Source of the DNA: Tyto alba
Lineage: Eukaryota; Chordata; Aves; Strigiformes; Tytonidae
Assembly (NCBI RefSeq): GCF_018691265.1
Contig: NW_024881316.1
Span: 27,815,819 to 27,879,818 of the forward strand
DNA: 64,000 nt
Reading direction: 5' to 3'
Below the pieces are notes generated by a model. That model was not told where the DNA came from. It was given only the letters and a program-made list of their open reading frames with translations, and did no database searches. This document shows, one piece after another, positions 48,936 through 61,376 of the stretch; positions within the stretch are counted from its first letter, which is position 1, and every line of letters starts with the position of its first letter. Both the position numbers and the translations under genes were made by a program.

Positions 48936-50992
48936 CAATTAATTCTTCAAGGTTATGAAAAATTTCAACATATGAGAAAGTTGACTGTCAATATGCTTTC
49001 TCTCAGGTCCTCATTGCTGTAAGCTTTTTTATGTCATTTTTCTTTCTGTGCATGTATGTGTAACTGAATCCACCCAAGTTATTTTGCCATGTTTAGCTTT
49101 CCTCTCATCTATTTAAATTCCTTGATCCATTTATTAGCTATTCCCAAGAACGGTCATTTCATGGCACTCTAACTTGCTTTTTTCAACCCACCTCTGAAAA
49201 ACACTGAAAATATTCTCCTACTCACTTTCTAAAATATCAAGTGATAAGTCTTCCATTATTCTTCAACACAGATATTTAGAATATCCACCGGCAGAAATTA
49301 TCACCAGCTCTACAACTATTTTTCTCCTGAGGAAACACAAAGCTCTAACACTGATTAATAGTGCCTTTTTACCTTATGTTTCACCCTGATCTCATATTGA
49401 GTTAATAGAATCTTTACCTCTGTAAGGGAAGAAGAGTTGGTCAGTGCCACAGGGCAATGTATGTTTTTAAAATGGTAGAGAATAGAACAATTTCCATTGC
49501 ACTGATGTAATTCATTTTCAAAAAAGCTTTATGACTTCTAATGACAGATTCCATATGCTGTAAAACTGAGCACTACAAAATCACTACACCTATAAGATTT
49601 GAACATTTGAAACAGATCAAAATTAGGGGAAATCTGAATATTCAAACCAGAATAACTATACTATAAATCACTCACACATAAACTTGCATTTAAACAGTGA
49701 CCGTGGTCCTAAGCAAGAATTTAGGGAAAAAAAAAAAAAAAACTCTGGAGAGGATTTTAAATACATGCCTCATCAAGTTATCATAATTAAATCATCATTT
49801 TCATCAAGTAGTAAAATGTGACCAAATTACCATGCAAAACTATTAATCACAGCACATATTTATTTCAATTGCAAACAGTTTAGGATGCATTTATAAAAGT
49901 CTTCCTAAGATAATAATGAACTAAAATTATGTTAATGTTTTGCCATTGGAGGAGGAGCTAAAGATATTGTAGAAAATTTATTATTAAATATACTAAATTC
50001 CCAATCCTTAAAATTATTGATATAGATAAGGAATTAATTTTGATATATCTTTACAGGATTGTTGCATCAGTGATCAATAGACTGAAAAAGTTAAATATGT
50101 TCTTTATATGCCCGATTTTAGGTACACTATACTTAGATTTAAAGACAGCCAAAAATAATTACCCACAAGTTTAACCCCTCTCTACTTAAAATTTACACAT
50201 CCTTAAAATGTTTGGTTACTTTCTTATAGAAATCAGAGGCTTATTAATGCATAGCATCTGAATGTGCATGCATAGCATACCCTGTGTGAAGTCATCTTTA
50301 ATTACATGGACATTTAACTGTTATAGAAAATGAAAACATAACGTAGAGAATATAACTGAGCTTGCATTAAGTCTCACATATTCTTCAACAAGTATTCAGT
50401 GTGCTAAACAAAATTAATCTTTGGTGAAAAATGTTTTGACAGGAAAAGAAGAAATTACTAAAATATTTGTATCAAATTAATCACTCTAATCGTTTGATCC
50501 TCTTTGAAGCAAACATCTCATATGATTTACTAGAACCTTGTAGTGTGTGGATATTCTCCACTTTCCTTCATCTTAGGTTCCATGTTTTTTATGCTGTTCT
50601 CATGAGTGGTGAGTAACCTCTTTTTGTGGAGATCATGCCTTGCTGATTCAGCAATCAAAACATGACACTTAGATCTGCATTTCTAAGGAAAATCAGCAGT
50701 ATTCCAAGCTCACAGTTCCATTTTCATTTTATGTTTCAGGGCATACAAAGATTTCTGTCTTAACTCCACATGATCCTTTTTTTTGGCATCCTCAGCTGAC
50801 TTTTCTTCCTACTGGTTTGTGTTGGTTTTAGTTGCCATCATTCTGGGAAATACAGAAAGGACAGTGCCTCCTCCATTCTCTCTCTTGCCATCCTATCCAT
50901 TTCCTTAGAGAGAGAAGGTCCAGAAACTTCAAGCTACAGGACCAACGCTTGAGCCAGTCAGAGAGCTACACTCCTTGATCTATCTGTCTACT

Positions 50993-51319
50993 TTATTTTC
51001 GTTCTTTACAAAGAAGAGGCTTTCCTTCATGTGTTGTGTCCTGAATCACTTCTGTACTTTCTGAATGGAGATACAACATTGACTTGATGAGCCAAACAGC
51101 TGAGGAATCTCCTTGCTGTCTGACTGTCCACTGAGCAGATTTGTTTCTAACAAAGATATGGTTGTCAGAAATGTTTCTGGATTTTGCAAGAGTGTTTCTC
51201 CTGGCTTGCTTGGTCTCATCTCTCATTTTTCTGCTCTGATTCATGCTTAGATAACTGAACTCAGTTTTCAGTGGTGCAAAGGTGATATCACATCCAGCTG
51301 AGAGAAATAGGTGGGACAA
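50993..51319 (-). other. Unassigned 108-codon open frame
   Basis: The predicted peptide is polar and rich in S, K, R and T, with no signal peptide, membrane segment or known motif. The TAA stop sits within AAAATAAAG, so a poly(A) signal overlaps the end, as might be seen in a terminal exon or retrocopy. No poly(A) tail, target duplication or splice site is convincing. A chance frame remains the simplest view. Confidence 0.2.
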
Positions 51320-51777
51320 AACAACTCACTCTCCAGGTGCTATGGATACACCTACATTTTGCTGGGAGGCCACAGGTGCTACCTGAAAGTTAGCAGAGTC
51401 CAACTCCATGTATTTTCATTTCATTTGTGAGTAGTCCAGGCTGCAACTGACTCTGCAGCAGACTGTGCCAAGGTCATCTTGTCTACTCAGAATCAGCCAA
51501 CCCAACATCGCCTCAGAGAGATAGGCTGCAAAAGGAAGTCAGCAGTCCCAATGTGCCTTTTCTCCTTCAACACTGTAAAGCATTAACTAATGCAATAATA
51601 AAGTATCAAAATAGGTGTACTTTACACCTGAAAGTATACTTGAAGATCTCTTCCCTAAGAAAGAATACAAACTGGTTTGCCTCAACCTCAGACCCATGTG
51701 GACTTCTGTAAGTAAATGGCACAGGCAATTAGCAGATTTGGCTCTGAAGCTGGCTCTGGGATTATTCTGCAGGGAAG

Positions 51778-51829
51778 AAAAAAAAAAAAAAAAGAAAAAG
51801 AAAACCAACCCCCAAAAAACAACAAAAAA
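51778..51829 (+). repeat. A-rich tract
   Basis: A16 followed by GAAAAAGAAAACC and further A runs. This is another of the plus-strand A-rich tracts ending in C-interrupted units. Confidence 0.8.
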
Positions 51830-53314
51830 ATACCGTGTAAATTCTAGCTCAGAACTGAAGGAATAATATTAACAACATCTTCTACTCCAGTAAAAGACCA
51901 GGTGAATTCTTATTTGATCTGTGTTACTCTGATATAGTTTTGTATTTCTTGTTAAAGAAATAAAGGTTTAGATAGTATCATTGCTGATACAACTGCCCAG
52001 AAGGACAGGCTAGAGCCCAGTCTAGTGTTTGTACACAGTCCTTGACTGGAGGTGATATTCTTGTAACATAAGGGCCTCTTTTTAATTTTCATTTATAAAT
52101 TTTAAATCCCATTTAGAAAAGAGACTGCTAGCATGATTTTATGATTTTCGCAAAGCTTGGGAGAATTGAGAATCAAGCCTATTTTGACAATGATAGAAAT
52201 TGGTTGGAACTCAGCATGTCAGACTATTTTGGCAATATGCAATTACTTAAGACACAATTTATCAGTCTAGCAGTGGAGCTTAGTACAGAGCTTTGTTATG
52301 GAAATTGTTTCCTTCAAGAGGACCAGTTTTATTTTGTTTGGGGTTTTTATCCTTGTTTTAAATACTGCTGCCCACACAAGTAATACAAGAAGCTTAATTA
52401 GCAATGAACTCTGCTGTTGGACATGATGAAAAGAATATCTTTAATATTGTGGGTTCTGATTTGAAAATATTCCTATTACTTCTATTTAGTGGGCAGATAA
52501 AATACAATTTGGAGAGCTTTATCTCTGTGATACGTGGAAGAAGATATTGCTCATATCAATAAAGCTCTGCTGTGTTTATTATTAAGTTAATGATCTGTGA
52601 AACATTAACTCTATTAAATTAGTTAAAAAGGCTAATCAGAAGAACATCCACCTCTTGTTTCTAACATATGAAACTTGGTTGACAATGACAATCTGGCTAA
52701 GTAACATGTTTTCCTGAATTGTAATATAGTTTGAGCAACTAAAATTAGATTTTGGGCCTGGAGAGTTAATTAGTTATAATGTCCAGTCACTGGGGAAGGA
52801 GACAATTAGAGAAGTACACACTCACAAGATATCAAAATCCAAAAAGGAGAGTCAAAAGAAAAAGTCCAGGGCATCTGGAGCTACTGGATATATATTCAAA
52901 ATGTAACAAAAATTTTAAAAATATACCGAGAACAATCTACCCTTAGTTTGTTTCCTGACTTTCATTAAATTATAATGTATCACTTTAACTAATAGCAATA
53001 CAGAAGACATCACTTGAGGCAAGGCAGTCTAAACAAATTCTTTCAAATACCTCAGTGTTCTTATTCCTATGATATAAATGAACAGGGGAAGGGCATGGGC
53101 TTCATCACTGGCCCAGGATTACCACAGGTTCTCAGTGGTTGACACTAGAAGGAAACACTGAAGATCACCTAGTCCAATGTCCCTGCTCAAAACAGGGTAA
53201 GCCAAAACAGGTTACCCAGGGCTGTGTACCATCAGGTTTTTAATATCTCTAAGGATGTAGACTCCACAACCTCTCTGAGAAATCCACTGCTCAGCCCTCA
53301 GATATCAAGCCAGT

Positions 53315-54770
53315 CTTTCCTTAAAGAAGGTTATCATGTTGGTCAAGCACTTCTTCCCCTTTTCGAACTCATGCTGATGACTCTTGATCACCTTCACGTC
53401 TTTCATGTGCCTGGAAATGGTTTCCAGGATTAACTGTTCCATTAGCATGACAGGAATCAAGGTGTGGCTGAGTGGCCTATAGTTTCCTGAGTCATCCTTC
53501 TCATCCTTTTTGAAGATAAGGGTGACAATTGCTTTCCTTCAGTCCTCAGGCACCTCTCATGTTTGTCATTTTCATTCACAGATAATCAAGAGTGGGCTCA
53601 CAATGACATCACCCAACCCCCTCAACACTCGTGGGTGAATTCCATCAGGGCCATGGACATATGTTTGTCCAATTTGTTTAATCAGGCTCTAAACTGATCC
53701 TCTTCTATCTAGGGTACATCTTCCTTGCTCCAGATTTTCTCCCTGGTCTCCATATCCTTGGGTACCTGAAAGCCAGTATTCCTAGTAAAGGCTGAGGTCA
53801 AGAAGACATTTAGTATCTCAGTCTTTTCCATGTCCTGTATCACCAGGGCACCTGTCTCATTCAACACTGGGTCCACATTATTTTTCCTAGTCTTCCTTTT
53901 TCCATTTATGTACTTATAGAAGCCCTTCTTATTGTCTCTGACATGCCTCACTAGATTCAACTCCAGGTAAGCTTTGGGTTTTCTAAGTGCATCTCTGCAT
54001 GACCAGACAGTGTCTTTATATTCCTTCCAGGCTTTCTGTCCCTGACTCCACCCCATATATAGTTCCTTATTATGTCTGAATTTTGTTGGGATCTACTTGT
54101 TCACCCATGCAGGATTCCTGACATTATTGTTTGACTTCTTGCACATTGGGATGGAGTGTTCTTGAGCTTGGAGGAGCTGAATATAAACGAGTTTACTTGG
54201 TCTCTTCTTTCCTCCAGGGCCAGATCCAATGGGAATCTACCAAGCATATGCTGGAAGTGGCCAGAGTCTGCTCTTCTGAAGCCCAGGACTGTGCTCTTGT
54301 TTTGAGGGCTGGCCCCTCCTTTCAGGATCCACAATCTCATGGTCCCCACAATCAAGACTACCTTGAACAACAAGCTCTTCCTTGTTTATGAGTATGAGGT
54401 TCAGAAAAGCACATGTCTTCGTTGGCTTTTGTATCACTTGGGTCAGGAGGTTGTCATTAATGCTCTTCAGGAACTCCTGAGTTGCCATATGTCACCCATA
54501 CTGGTCTGCTCTTTAATCCTTACTCTAAAGCTCTTAGTTGGCTCATCATCCATCCTCAGGAAAAGCTCCACACATTCCAACTGTTCTCTCACATAAAGGG
54601 AAACCCCTGCTCTTCATCTTCTTGGCCTGTGCTTCTTAAAGAGCTCTACTGCAGCACTCCAGTCATGACAGACATCTCACCAGATCTCTGTGATTGCAAC
54701 AAGATCAGAGCCCTGAAACTACACACAGTTCACTAATTCTTTGTGTTTAATTGTGAAATGGTGTGCATTA
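53315..54770 (-). pseudogene. CR1 ORF2 remnant (endonuclease-RT)
   Basis: In an intact CR1, ORF2 encodes an APE-type endonuclease that nicks target DNA and a reverse transcriptase that copies the RNA at the nick. Read on the minus strand this copy shows the endonuclease C-terminal half (54101-54488, with KSINDNLLTQVIQKPT and SLDCGDHEIV). The linker follows (53709-54056, with LELNLVRHVRDNKKGFYKYI). The RT N-terminus is found at about 53320-53560, where translation gives forms of the NYRPxSxT and HxFxKGxxCLTN motifs. At about 54488-54491 a deletion joins the strand before the catalytic GDFN motif to sequence after it. The RT palm with its catalytic aspartates is absent. Several frameshifts separate the open segments. 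There is no sign of host use. Confidence 0.85.
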
Positions 54771-55029
54771 CTGTACAGCTGCTTCAGGGAGGCATCTCAG
54801 CATGCTGATTACCCAGAAGGGTCAGAGGTAGCTGTTTCATAGTCATGCCCTGTAGGCACTTCCTTGCTTACATGCAAATGCTTGATGTGACCCCACTTCA
54901 GCTTTGTTGATTTTGTCTTCCCTTTTATTCACCTCACCCCAGGCACTTTGCTCATCAAACTAGTCCTTCACTCCCTCCACCAGAGTTGCTGGTAACTCTC
55001 TATGTCCCCCAGAATTCCTAGCTTAAAGC

Positions 55030-55765
55030 CCTCCTTACCAGGTAAGGATCCTGTTGTCAAAGATGCCTTTGCCATGCTTAGTGAGGTGAATCCCATCTCT
55101 CCCAAGCAGATTGATCTTCAAATAAGGTCCCACTGTCATAGAAAATAAATTTCTGCTGCCAGCACCAGTTCTACAACTAACCATTGGCATGAAGAATCAG
55201 TGTTCTCCTCCTTAGACCCCTTTGCCTTCACCAGCAGGATTTTGGAGAACACTATCTGTCTTCCATACCCTTGACCGTTGCCCTTAGACCTTTGTAGTCA
55301 CTTCTTATGCTGTCCAGGTTGGCTCTGACAGTGCCACGGGTGTCCACATGAAAAAAAAAAAAAAAAAAAACACAACAAAACAAAAACAAACAAACAAACA
55401 AAAAACCAAACCAAACCAAAACAAAACAAAACAACAGCAGGGTGTAATTAATAGTCAGAGGATTGGACAGGACTCAGCAGCCTCTCCACAACATCCCAAA
55501 TCTGGGCCACTGGCAAACAGCAAACTTCTGTAGATGGCAGGTCAGGCTGGCATATTAATCAGCACATTTCTTGACAGAGTTTCCATTCAGACCAAGATTT
55601 TCCCCCTTAAAATGCCCAGGTGTAGTTCAGACAGTATAGGCAGTTCCCAGAAAGCAGTAAGGACAAGGCCCTGATTTTTTGTCTCCTCTGTGGGGCCAGG
55701 TAAGGAGTTAAGCCATGTCAAGCCATGCTACTTGTTCTGGGGTCAGCCTAGTGGGTCTTGGTCCA
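55030..55765 (-). pseudogene. CR1 ORF1 remnant with esterase-like domain
   Basis: CR1 ORF1 proteins of birds and reptiles contain an SGNH-hydrolase (esterase-like) domain thought to help the RNA-protein particle. Here the minus strand encodes LDSIRSDYKGLRATVKGM (about 55260-55320). After a frameshift near 55265 the next frame gives a strand resembling IVFSKILLVK. Further on comes GRDGIHLTKHGKG (about 55060-55105), whose D-x-x-H is the catalytic acid/base pair of SGNH enzymes. An A-rich tract at 55351-55434 cuts the frame. Sequence beyond it (about 55435-55640) still resembles CR1 ORF1 from memory. The gene is inactive. Confidence 0.7.
55351..55434 (+). repeat. A-rich (CAAA)n tract inside CR1 ORF1
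   Basis: A20 followed by CACAAC, CAAA, CCAAA and CAAAA units. In the CR1 sense this would be T-rich and falls where an intact ORF1 has a short A-containing codon run, so it probably grew by slippage or by insertion. Confidence 0.8.
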
Positions 55766-55779
55766 TTCTCTTTCCTAGA

Positions 55780-56720
55780 AGCTAGAATAAAATATATAGG
55801 AGACTGAGAAACTGGAAAGACAGATCTCTCAGAGGATAAGGTGTGTTTAGTATCATGAAAATAGAGAAGAAGATGCTAGTGTCAAATAAGGATAACATAG
55901 GAAGAGATTGGAACAGAAATTGACCAGGATATATTTGATTTATGAATCTTGATACAATGACAGAAAGAAACAAGTTTTCTATAAGCCACAAGGTGTTATC
56001 TGGAATTGAACAGGTCATATACTGAAAGAATTTCAACAGAGGATGACTCTTTGTTAGTGGACTGATTTTAAAAAGTTAAAAACATTTTTCAAAGTAGAAC
56101 AGAGCACAAAAAGGCAAACACAGAAGTATAAAGCAAAGGAAGAAAGGTGTAAAGAGAGGTTGATAGAAATAAAGATAAAAAACAAAGTGTGCACTCAAGG
56201 TAGAAATGAGCCAAATAAAAGATTAAATTTGGATTTATAGAGACTAAAAAAGATGGACACAAATTCATTAATAGGGGATTATTAAAGTCTATCCAGCTAT
56301 CTGCATACAGACAAATGTGTGATACTATGAGCCTAACCAGAACTTTGCTAGAATATAACAATAAAAATGTATTAACATCACGGGATATAAATTGTTTTTA
56401 GAATGGACAGCCAGTGTAATGATGCTTAGGCAATTAAAACAGAGAGGGAGCCTTTCAACTGTGATACATGGGTAGGAGGCCAATTTTGGTGATGTATCTC
56501 TTATGGATTCTTCAGTTAAAAAAATTTTAGAAGTCTTGAAGCTGAACAGATCACTATGTGGACTGTATTCAGAGAGTGGAAGCATGGATGCTTTAGGCAA
56601 TCACAGGCTTATGGGCCAGATTTTTGAACATCTTAAGATGGAGTGGAATTTATTAAAGTGTTTATCCCAGCTAGAGGACAACTTGTGCTATTTTCTTTTA
56701 TATTTGTTACTGTCTGTATA
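55780..56720 (+). repeat. Second purine-rich block, candidate ancient repeat
   Basis: About 0.9 kb of A/G-rich plus-strand DNA similar in texture to 47400-48700, on the same strand. It contains GGTAGGAGGCCAATTTTGG, which vaguely recalls the same old repeat family. No ORF of interest is present. The assignment is tentative. Confidence 0.3.
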
Positions 56721-56830
56721 AGTGGGGGTGGAATGTTATTCCAACTAAATACTTAGCTGCAGCTGGACATGTCTCTATAAAACTATATCCTTTGTGTCCA
56801 CAATCCCAGAGGCTGTGATTCAGTCCTGCC

Positions 56831-56853
56831 TTTTTTTTTTTTTTTTTTTTTTT
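56831..56853. repeat. T23 homopolymer
   Basis: 23 consecutive T, followed by CCC. Confidence 0.9.
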
Positions 56854-59493
56854 CCCTTTCTCTACTGAGACCCATGCTCTGGTTTTCCTACTAGTATTAC
56901 TTTTTTTCAGTTGTCATTTCCAGTTGTGGTTATCTCTTCTGATTCATAAGGATAAGCATATCAGTAGATATCAGTCAGGAATATCTCAGTGAATTCAGTT
57001 TGTTTTCCAAGCACCCAGGAATTGGGAAGATTCACAAAGAATTCAAAAGAAGTCTGGGACATACAGTGAATCCATTAAATTATGTTTCTCCTTGGAAGAG
57101 GGGAAACATAGAATTTAAGAATGCATTTGACATCAGCCAGTTAATAACATTTCAGCACTAAGGATTTAGGCCGTCTGCCTTCCCATAAAGATACGATGAA
57201 TGTGATTCATGGTGATCTTCTCATACATGACCTAAGTACACATATTTAATTTCTTTTTCCATTCTATTTCAACTACGTTCATATGGTCTTTCTCCATCTC
57301 TCTTCATCTGATGTGTTTCTTTCAGAGTTGATGTATATCTCCTTGACACTAATAAAAAGAAATCAGATGCTTTCATTGGGCTATGATTTAAGAATTTGGG
57401 TCTTCGAACATGTCTGTGGTTTTACATGTTTTCTCAGAGGAATTTTAAACATCTGTCACACACAATATAGTTGGTTCATAGCTCTCATGACACTGCTTGG
57501 AATAAAAAAAGGTGCAGATTCAAAACATGACACTAACAGAAAAATATCCTTGCTGCAACTATTACTTATTAGTACTGTAACTGTTCCAAGAGATTGCAGA
57601 CCTGAAGCAGGACTTCATTGATCTATACATTGCTTAAATACTAAAAAAAGATTTTTCTTTTAGGTCCTTTAAATGATTTACACTTTAACACATTTTTAAG
57701 AACTTGCTGGTGTAATTCAGTAAATGAAGACTAGAATATGGCTGCTGTCTCTGAGTATGTTAGGAGGAGTCAGGAACAAAGGAAGCAAAACAAATTCTAA
57801 CTTTTAAGATTAAAGCAAATTGGTCTGATATAACCATGAATGAATGCAGACTGAAAATGGATATATTCTTTTTAAACTATAAGATTAAACTACAAGATTC
57901 TGGAACATCCTTCCTTTAGATATAGCAGTATAAACAGCGCTTTTATAATGGAGTTAAGTAAGTTTGCAAAGTTCTTGGTTTGTTAAATGTTCTAGAGACT
58001 GTTCCCAGGAGACATTCTGGAGTGAATTGGTCTGGAAGAAAATAGAATTTGTGCATATGAATGCAAGCTGGGCCTTAGTACTTGGTCTCTGGACTAAAGG
58101 ATGGTCTCTGGCCTGTTCCATTAGCAGTATGGTTTACAAGTCCTCATTCTCTCTTTCTGTTGCATTTCCTGTCCCCAAACACAATCTTCCTCAGGAGTTC
58201 CGTATTTTCCTTTCTTTTATAAGCACCATTTCTCCCCACAAGTATCCTTTGCCTTTGCCTTTTCTCCCACTTCACACTCCTACCATTTCACTTTCCTGTG
58301 TTAGGGGCTTTATGTGACCTGACTTGGCCATGACAGAAGGTCTGTTTGCCCATTCTCCTTTCTTCCTTCAATGTTTGCAGTTTACAGATGATCAGAAAAC
58401 AGCTTTGAATCAAAAATATTTTTAATTACACTTATACAGAATGAATAAGAACAAATTTCCATTATCTTCTGCCCCTCTAGGGAACAGGCCAAATGTCCAT
58501 GCTTCTGAATTAGACCCTTTGTTTGGCGAGCTATCTCATGTAAACCTGAGACACTGTATAGCACAGAATAGTAAGACATGGATAAAACCATATTTGTCTT
58601 TAGTTCCTAGACTTTAATACATTATTTTAAGTTAAGGCGAGGAAAGAAGATTAAGCAGATATCAATGCCCACGTGTATGAGTTACAAGAAAGCACAAAAT
58701 GTAGCGTTCAAAAACATGATCACCTTTCCACCAATATTTGATACATTTCTGACCTATTTTAGGAATGACAGGGGAAAAGGTATTATCCTGTGGAATGATT
58801 TTAAAGAAACAAATAAAGAAAACACATAACCTGACAAGAAGTAGGGACAGATAAGAAACAAAGTTATGTTTTGGTTACACTGTCATTTCTATGATGGGAA
58901 GATATCTTCACTGACTTAACTTTTTTGCCAAGAAAAAAAAAATATACTTCTTCCACAATGTACTTCCAGAGGAAGACAGAAGTTTGATCAAAAGTTGGTT
59001 GACATCAACTTGATAAAATACTTTCAGCATATTATCTGATACTGAAGATTTATATCCTTCAGTAAAATTATGCTGTCATTCCATGCATTCCTGTGGGAAC
59101 ATGGCTAACCCATTGGTTATTTTAATATATATCTCATAAATCAAAGGCTCAGATTCAATCAAAGAGAGTAAGAAATATCAAAGGGTAGAACAGAAAGGAC
59201 TTTTTAAAATCCCAGATACTTACTTTTTGAATTATGGGAGTTATTTATTAGCAGATTTATAATGAAAATTTAAACATGCTTTCAAAGGCATAATTTGATT
59301 TTGGCATCAGTAAATTTACTCATACGGCAAACTAGTATCCAGAACTGATTCCTGCAATACTTGAGGAATTTACATTTCCATGGAAGAAACTGAGGTCTGA
59401 CCCTGCCACAGGAGAAGCCATTTTGCCAAGACCAATACAGACATTCAAAGAGTGATGAAGAAAGCCTTACACATTGAAAGGAAACCCAAATAA

Positions 59494-59570
59494 ATTAGAA
59501 ATATAAAATAAATAAAATTAGAAATAGAAATCATAGAAATAGAAGCAGGAATAGAAATATTGCAAAAACA
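59494..59570 (+). repeat. Degenerate (AGAAAT)n stretch
   Basis: Repeated AGAAATA, AGAAATAGAAAT and ATAGAAAT units over about 75 bp with interruptions. Confidence 0.6.
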
Positions 59571-61348
59571 TGAAGGTAAACACAAAACATGCCCCATTTT
59601 CCAAGTGAATAATATATTCTTAAAAGAAAATTGAACTGTTGTCTGCAGTAAAAACATTCCAGAAAAGCTGTCTAAAATAAATACTAAAGAACCCTGTGGA
59701 AGTGGCTAAAGTTATCCTATTTTCAAGGAGTTCCATGCAAAAAGGAAACAATAAATCTATTTGTCTATCATAGACCTTTCATTTTTATCTTGATTAAATG
59801 AAATTTAGTTAACTAATATTAAGACAAAAATTTTCCATTACTGGGAACTCATATGCAGCACAGTGAGATCAAACCACCTTAGTATTTATAATACAGAACT
59901 AATTTGGTGGGAAATAAACAATAAAAGGTAGCCCTCCACAAACTGATATGTGGTTAACTTCGATCCAGCCTCCTTGAACTTCCTCCCCAGCCCCAAGTTC
60001 ACTGACTGCTGAGGCTGCTAGTGACAAGCGAGACCCAGCACTCCCATGGTCAGGGGAGGCTCCATTTCCCCTAGGACCTTTGGAAACAACTGGACAAAGT
60101 TCAAAAGGCAGACAGGTCAACCTGTGGTATTTTAGAGGTCACCAGCTGTCTGAAAGTCTTGCATAAAATTCAAATCTGGAGATGAGAATGACTATATTAA
60201 AGCAGAGCTAAAATTGTTGTCTGTTGTGGTTAGTGTAGTGGTTCATACTCTCCCCATGAAGGAAGGAATAGGATCACTTGTAGCTTAATAAACTCTGAAG
60301 ACAATAGCAACCACCAGAGCTATCCAGCCTAACACCTTGTATGTGCGCAGACCACTGCAAAGGGAAGAATGATAAATAGATTCAAGTATTAGCCCATCGG
60401 AAGCAGAAGATGAAAATCAAACCTTTTTAAAGAGAAAATTTTGGGTTTCATAATTCCCAATTATTTTTTTATGATACCTCACAGCAGTAAGGATCCAGAA
60501 CCAAATAAGGAAAACAGCAGCTAGACTTTTCAGGTTTTTCCAGTTGTGACATTTGTTTCAGTTTTTCAGTAAAAATGTGGTTAATGGGAAGAAATTTCAA
60601 AAGTGTTTTTCTGAAGAATGATTCTTCACTTTCCAGTCAACTCATGTATAATAAGGACTAAACAAAAATAAAATTGACTGAAAGAAAACAAGCCTTGTGT
60701 CCCCTCAAAAACTCACTGCATCATGTCTCCAAGAGAGTATCACCATTATAATAATAATTGTCTATAAGATACAGTATATTTTTAATCTAACAGACTGAAC
60801 ACTCTTTCAAAACAAGTTTCTCCATTTCCCCTACTTACTATACTTTATTTCATGTTCTGAGAAGACCTGGAGTATGCAAAATTAATTACTTTTGGATGAG
60901 ACTATACTTCATAAGTGCACATAACATTTTCCAGTGGCTAATGGGTATGCAGTCCACAGGAGCACTCTTGAGCTGCCCCAGAAGAAAACTGTCAAAGAGC
61001 AGTGTGCATGTCAGGTCCTCAGCACCAGTCGTTTAATTGTATCTGTCCTCTGATTGCCTACACAGTCACAGCTTTTGTCAAATTAGTGCTGGAATCAAAG
61101 TCCAGGAACTTGACAGTATTTAAACAAATATCTTCTAAATACATAGGTGTTAGATGCCTGAGAACCCCTGAGTGTACAGGAATAATCTGATGTAAAAGCT
61201 CAAAAGCTAAGGAACATCAATATGTACTGTCAGTGTAAAGTATTAAAAACAATCCAGGTGTATTCCTCACAAACAGTACACTGTTCTGTGCTATGTTTTT
61301 AACTTTGTGAGTTTTTGATCTTAAACATTTTGGCTATCATTAACTGGG

Positions 61349-61376
61349 AAAAAAAAAAAAAAAAAAAAAAAAAAAA
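61349..61376 (+). repeat. A28 homopolymer
   Basis: 28 consecutive A with no recognised retrogene upstream. Confidence 0.9.

Larger units (their letters stand above)
48936..53128. other. AT-rich interval without supported genes
   Basis: No gene is supported. It holds A runs at 49727-49742 and 51778-51793. A minus-strand open frame at 50993-51319 (108 codons) lies in a GC-richer patch and its stop codon overlaps an AATAAA hexamer. It is not recognised. Confidence 0.5.
53129..55765 (-). mobile_element. Internally deleted CR1 LINE
   Basis: A long CR1 non-LTR retrotransposon copy in reverse orientation. From right to left it holds ORF1 remains with an SGNH-esterase-like segment, ORF2 endonuclease, the endonuclease-RT linker, the reverse transcriptase N-terminus and then, after a large deletion, the 3' UTR (about 53129-53310). 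The 3' UTR is recognisable from GATCACCTAGTCCAATG followed by GTAGACTCCACAACCTCTCT. An intact element is over 4 kb; the missing parts are most of the RT, part of the endonuclease and the element's 5' end. An A-rich tract of about 84 bp interrupts ORF1. The right limit is uncertain. Frameshifts and stops throughout show a dead copy. Confidence 0.88.

Noticed and set aside
53224..55533. Plus-strand open frames across the 53-55.5 kb region
   Set aside because: They are the antisense of the CR1 ORF1/ORF2 remnants on the minus strand.
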